Part shown: piece after piece, positions 61,401-64,000 of the stretch
How positions within the stretch are numbered: position 1 is the first letter of the stretch
How the letters are laid out: each line of letters starts with the position of its first letter
Source: Congeria kusceri
Lineage: Eukaryota > Mollusca > Bivalvia > Myida > Dreissenidae
NCBI GenBank assembly: GCA_027627225.1
Contig: CM051028.1
Coordinates: forward strand, 27,828,912-27,892,911
DNA length: 64,000 bases
Reading direction: 5' to 3'
Program-made: the position numbers and the translations under genes
The notes under the pieces: generated by a model
The model's input: only the letters and a program-made list of their open reading frames with translations
What the model was told of the DNA's origin: nothing
Database searches by the model: none

Positions 61401-63601
61401 ATAAAGTTTAACTTATCATTTAGTTTCGTAGTAAGAGGCTGGATTTTGCATTGGTGATTTATGTTATTAAGCCGTTCCATATTCCGGTATGTTTGTTATC
61501 TTTTTTTAATAAATAATTTTTAATCTATTAATACAGGGTCACCACCTGTGTGTACACTGAGCCAATATTACTCCTGCATGAAGGACCTTAAAAGTAACGC
61601 GGTCATTCCATCTTACTTAACCATTTTACCTGTGTAACCTGTCTTACTGTTTCAGCTAATAAATTCATTTTTGTGTTTGATGAACATATTTAATGTGTGA
61701 TTTAATGATCACATCAGAAACAATGTTCAGCAAATACATAATTGCAAATTAAAATAATTATTATTTTATAAATAATGGCTTCGACGTTCACCTCCGTATA
61801 GATTAATTGCCTATTTATTCTAATTGCAGTATAGTTTAAACCAGGTTATTCCAAGAGCAGTATGGTTTAAACGTGGTGGTTTTGTTTCGTCTTGAACACT
61901 TGAAAATGTGTATATCTATTCGTGTTGTTTTCTTCCTCACAAGTCATAATAGTAGTCCTGGTGTATTACAATAATCTATACTGGTTAGTTCATGTATGTC
62001 ATTTAGAACAAAATAATTTTCCTAATGTTTAAGCAAGCGTTATTTCAATTTATTTTCATAATCTTTTTATATCTTTTGCTGTCATTTTCAGTTGAATTCA
62101 CGTCTTCATTGCGCGAAACATGTATGTGCCCCGTGCCGTGTCATTTTGCGTCATTTGATCCGTCGATCTCGTACGGAACAATATCCAACCACGTGGTCGA
62201 CAAGATTCTCGCATCGAACAATGCAAAAAGTCTTCTTGAGAAGTTAGAACAAGCATCGGAAACTTCGGCAAAAATGGACGAAAGCAAATTCATCCAATAC
62301 CAGACAATGTCCCAAACGTATGTGCAGCACTTTTCTGCTCTTCAAGATGCTATTTTAAAAACAGAAGAACTTGTAGAAAGGAACGTAGATCAAATTGATG
62401 AAATATTCAGTGAAATGGAAGCGGCATATAAAATTAAAGAAAGAGTGTACCGTTACCAAGAGTATGCAATAGAGAAAAACTTTTTGCGTGCGCGTGAAGC
62501 TATGGAGGAAAGGGTATTGGCAAATGTGGCGAGTGACTATGCAGAATTTGCGATGCTGACTGCCCGAAGAATCCGACGTTTGGCTGCTGATACTATGGAT
62601 GAATCAAATAGAAAGATATTGTTCGAACTTATAATGGATACTATTAAAGTCAGGCAAGAAATTTCCGAAATGGCTCGTGCAAATGTAACTCTGTTAATTG
62701 ACTCGTATTTAAATGGATCATCAATCTTTAACTATAAATTTGAGGATTTACCGCGAGACCACAATCCTTTTATTGTCCCTAAACCGCTGCTGAACGAAAG
62801 CATGTATTACAATAGTTACGTTCTGAAATATGTGCCTAAATGGAAATATGAAGATTTGGACCTGATGTTCCAAGTTCTAGAAATGTTTGCAAATCTTACA
62901 ATTATTGCTTTGAAGGATAAAGCTGTCGATGAAACGGAACTGAATTATGTCTACGAACGATACCAGTTTGCTTGTCGAATGTTTATGTACAGTAGAAGTG
63001 TTGTTTATTTCTACGGTATCGATCGACCTTTGGGAATCATTCAGTCTCGTCATTCGGACTTTAAAAACGAATGGCTCGATTTTACCAACGTCATTGACGA
63101 TATGAAGTTTGACTGTACGCATTTGTTAAATTTATTAAGCATCATTAAAAGCACCACGATTCCTGGATTGGAGCAATTGGCACTTACACTTAATAAGTAT
63201 ACAGTAAATGAAATCGGTAGTCTCTTTGATTTAGCGATTGCATTTGATGCCAACAATACACTTTCTCAAACAACTGAAATTTACGACCTTTTCCGCGAAT
63301 TAGAGGCTCGAGGGCAAGCTATTTCAGACAATCTGAACATGCTTAAACAACCAATCAACACAATGTGGACAATGATAATTGATGACGAAGATTCGTTTGA
63401 ATATTATAACTATACAAATAACACAGTTTTCATGAGAAATTTAAGTGAAGTGCTTACAGAATGGGATGATAAACTAAATACAGCCGCCGTTCAGTTACCG
63501 GGTGCTCACACCGATGATCGTTTTAGATCGGCATTTAATGATTTAGCTGCATTTCTTGGCGAGTTTAAAAAGGAAATTGCAATTGACGGTGATTTTCTCA
63601 G
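58440..63601 (+). CDS. DEG/ENaC (ASIC-like) cation channel, paralog D (exons 1-8; 3' end beyond window)
   Basis: Open throughout what is visible: exon 1 58440-58654, 2 59450-59617, 3 59734-59898, 4 60330-60445, 5 60807-60988, 6 61108-61261, 7 61537-61593, 8 62092-63601. All junctions are GT-AG with the same phases as gene C. 855 codons are visible from ATG 58440; ATG 58473 is a second candidate start. Exon 1 has E-N-T-T-F-H-G-I-K-Y (HG motif). Exon 2 is TM1 (V-V-W-L-L-F-V-L-G-C) and F-P-A-V-T-I-C-N. Exon 5 is the block G-V-E-S-G-L ... Q-A-I-P-T-G-T-H-A-F. Exon 6 has E-E-C-Y-L-D-C and C-G-C-R-D-V-Y. Exons 9 and 10, with TM2 and the pore filter, are expected right of 64000. Role inferred from family: trimeric Na+ channel in the plasma membrane. 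Confidence 0.85.
62092..63601 (+). CDS. Exon 8 of gene D: giant extracellular insert domain
   Basis: 1510 nt without a stop. It starts I-E-F-T-S-S-L-R-E-T-C-M-C-P-V-P-C-H, then shares the insert of gene C with modest divergence and indels. At least eight N-x-S/T sequons (N-V-T, N-G-S, N-E-S, N-L-T, N-N-T twice, N-Y-T, N-L-S) are visible. The two insert cysteines (F-A-C-R-M-F-M-Y and D-C-T-H-L-L) are kept. The charged block R-Y-Q-E-Y-A-I-E-K-N-F-L-R is nearly unchanged among copies A-D. Confidence 0.8.
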
Positions 63602-63879
63602 GTAATGACTTGATAATATTACATCCTTTACATGTAATAAAGCTTATATTACCAATTTGGTATATATTGTCATTACACGTAACTCTTAATTAAGCCAACA
63701 TTAATTATACAAGTTAAACTTCTGGAATTCATACTGTAGGTCTCATTTTGAGGTTAAAGATGAAATCAGATGAAGTTGAAAAATATACATTTTTACTTAA
63801 TCTTTACAGTAGTGCTGATTGCAGAGATTGAAGCAGCAGTAGTAATTTTAGTAGTATTTGCATGTGTTTTTGTAGAAAA

Positions 63880-64000
63880 GTAGTTGTAGTAGTAGTAGTA
63901 GTAGTAGCAGTAGTAGTAGTAGTAGTAGTAGAAGTAGTAGTAGTTGTTGTTGTTGTTGTAGTAGAAGTAGTAGAAGTAGTAAAAGTAGTAGTAGTAGTAG
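63880..64000. repeat. (GTA)n microsatellite
   Basis: Imperfect (gta)n with gaa, gca and gtt variants running to the window edge, in the intron after exon 8 of gene D. Confidence 0.95.

Noticed and set aside
62025..62091. In-frame hydrophobic extension upstream of exon 8 of D, resembling a signal peptide
   Set aside because: It is the intron pyrimidine tract read in frame; the acceptor at 62091/62092 matches the same junction in A, B and C.
1..64000. CRISPR arrays, operons, bacterial promoters or terminators
   Set aside because: The sequence is eukaryotic with spliced genes; no regular short direct-repeat/spacer array is present.

Overview
This is a eukaryotic genomic window, AT-rich and intron-rich, with splice-bounded GT/AG exons and many mollusc-type interspersed repeats (for example the roughly 167-bp tandem repeat with 'tagcagaattatgcccct'). 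The best guess is a bivalve mollusc; the species cannot be read from the sequence.

The main content is a plus-strand tandem array of four paralogous DEG/ENaC (degenerin / amiloride-sensitive, ASIC-like) cation-channel genes, called A to D here. They share ten coding exons with identical intron phases: exon 1 N-terminus with the HG gating motif; exon 2 TM1; exons 3-7 the extracellular Cys-rich domain; exon 8 a giant exon of about 1.5 kb; exon 9 the palm strand before TM2; exon 10 TM2 with the G-A-S selectivity filter. A (3353-13688) and B (18351-26563) are pseudogenes. C (42298-49689) is open throughout. D (58440-63601) is open but runs off the right edge after exon 8. An additional type of first exon ('1a', motif T-S-C-x-G-C) lies upstream of A, B and C. 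It is open before A and decayed before B and C, and its splice phase matches exon 2, so each cassette may have had two alternative first exons.

The most unusual feature is exon 8. Between the conserved C-x-C-P-x-P-C segment and the strand leading into TM2, these channels carry about 450-470 extra extracellular residues. The insert is helix-rich and sequon-rich, has two conserved cysteines, and lies in one uninterrupted exon. ASIC channels have only a short link at this place. I do not recognise the inserted domain.

The space between and inside the genes is filled with mobile DNA: a 2.5-kb fold-back element (3688-6236), a palindromic minisatellite (17655-18066), a non-autonomous hAT-like element with an imperfect 8-bp target duplication (19346-21043), LINE 3' fragments (22905-23822, 56073-56680), a Crypton-like tyrosine-recombinase remnant (27513-28104), an intact orphan L1/Tx1-type ORF1 protein gene (30779-31816), a decayed L1/Tx1-type ORF2 element (about 37900-41777), several MITEs, two tRNA-derived SINE heads, and a four-copy repeat family whose copies keep one reading frame. 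Long stretches hold nothing recognisable.
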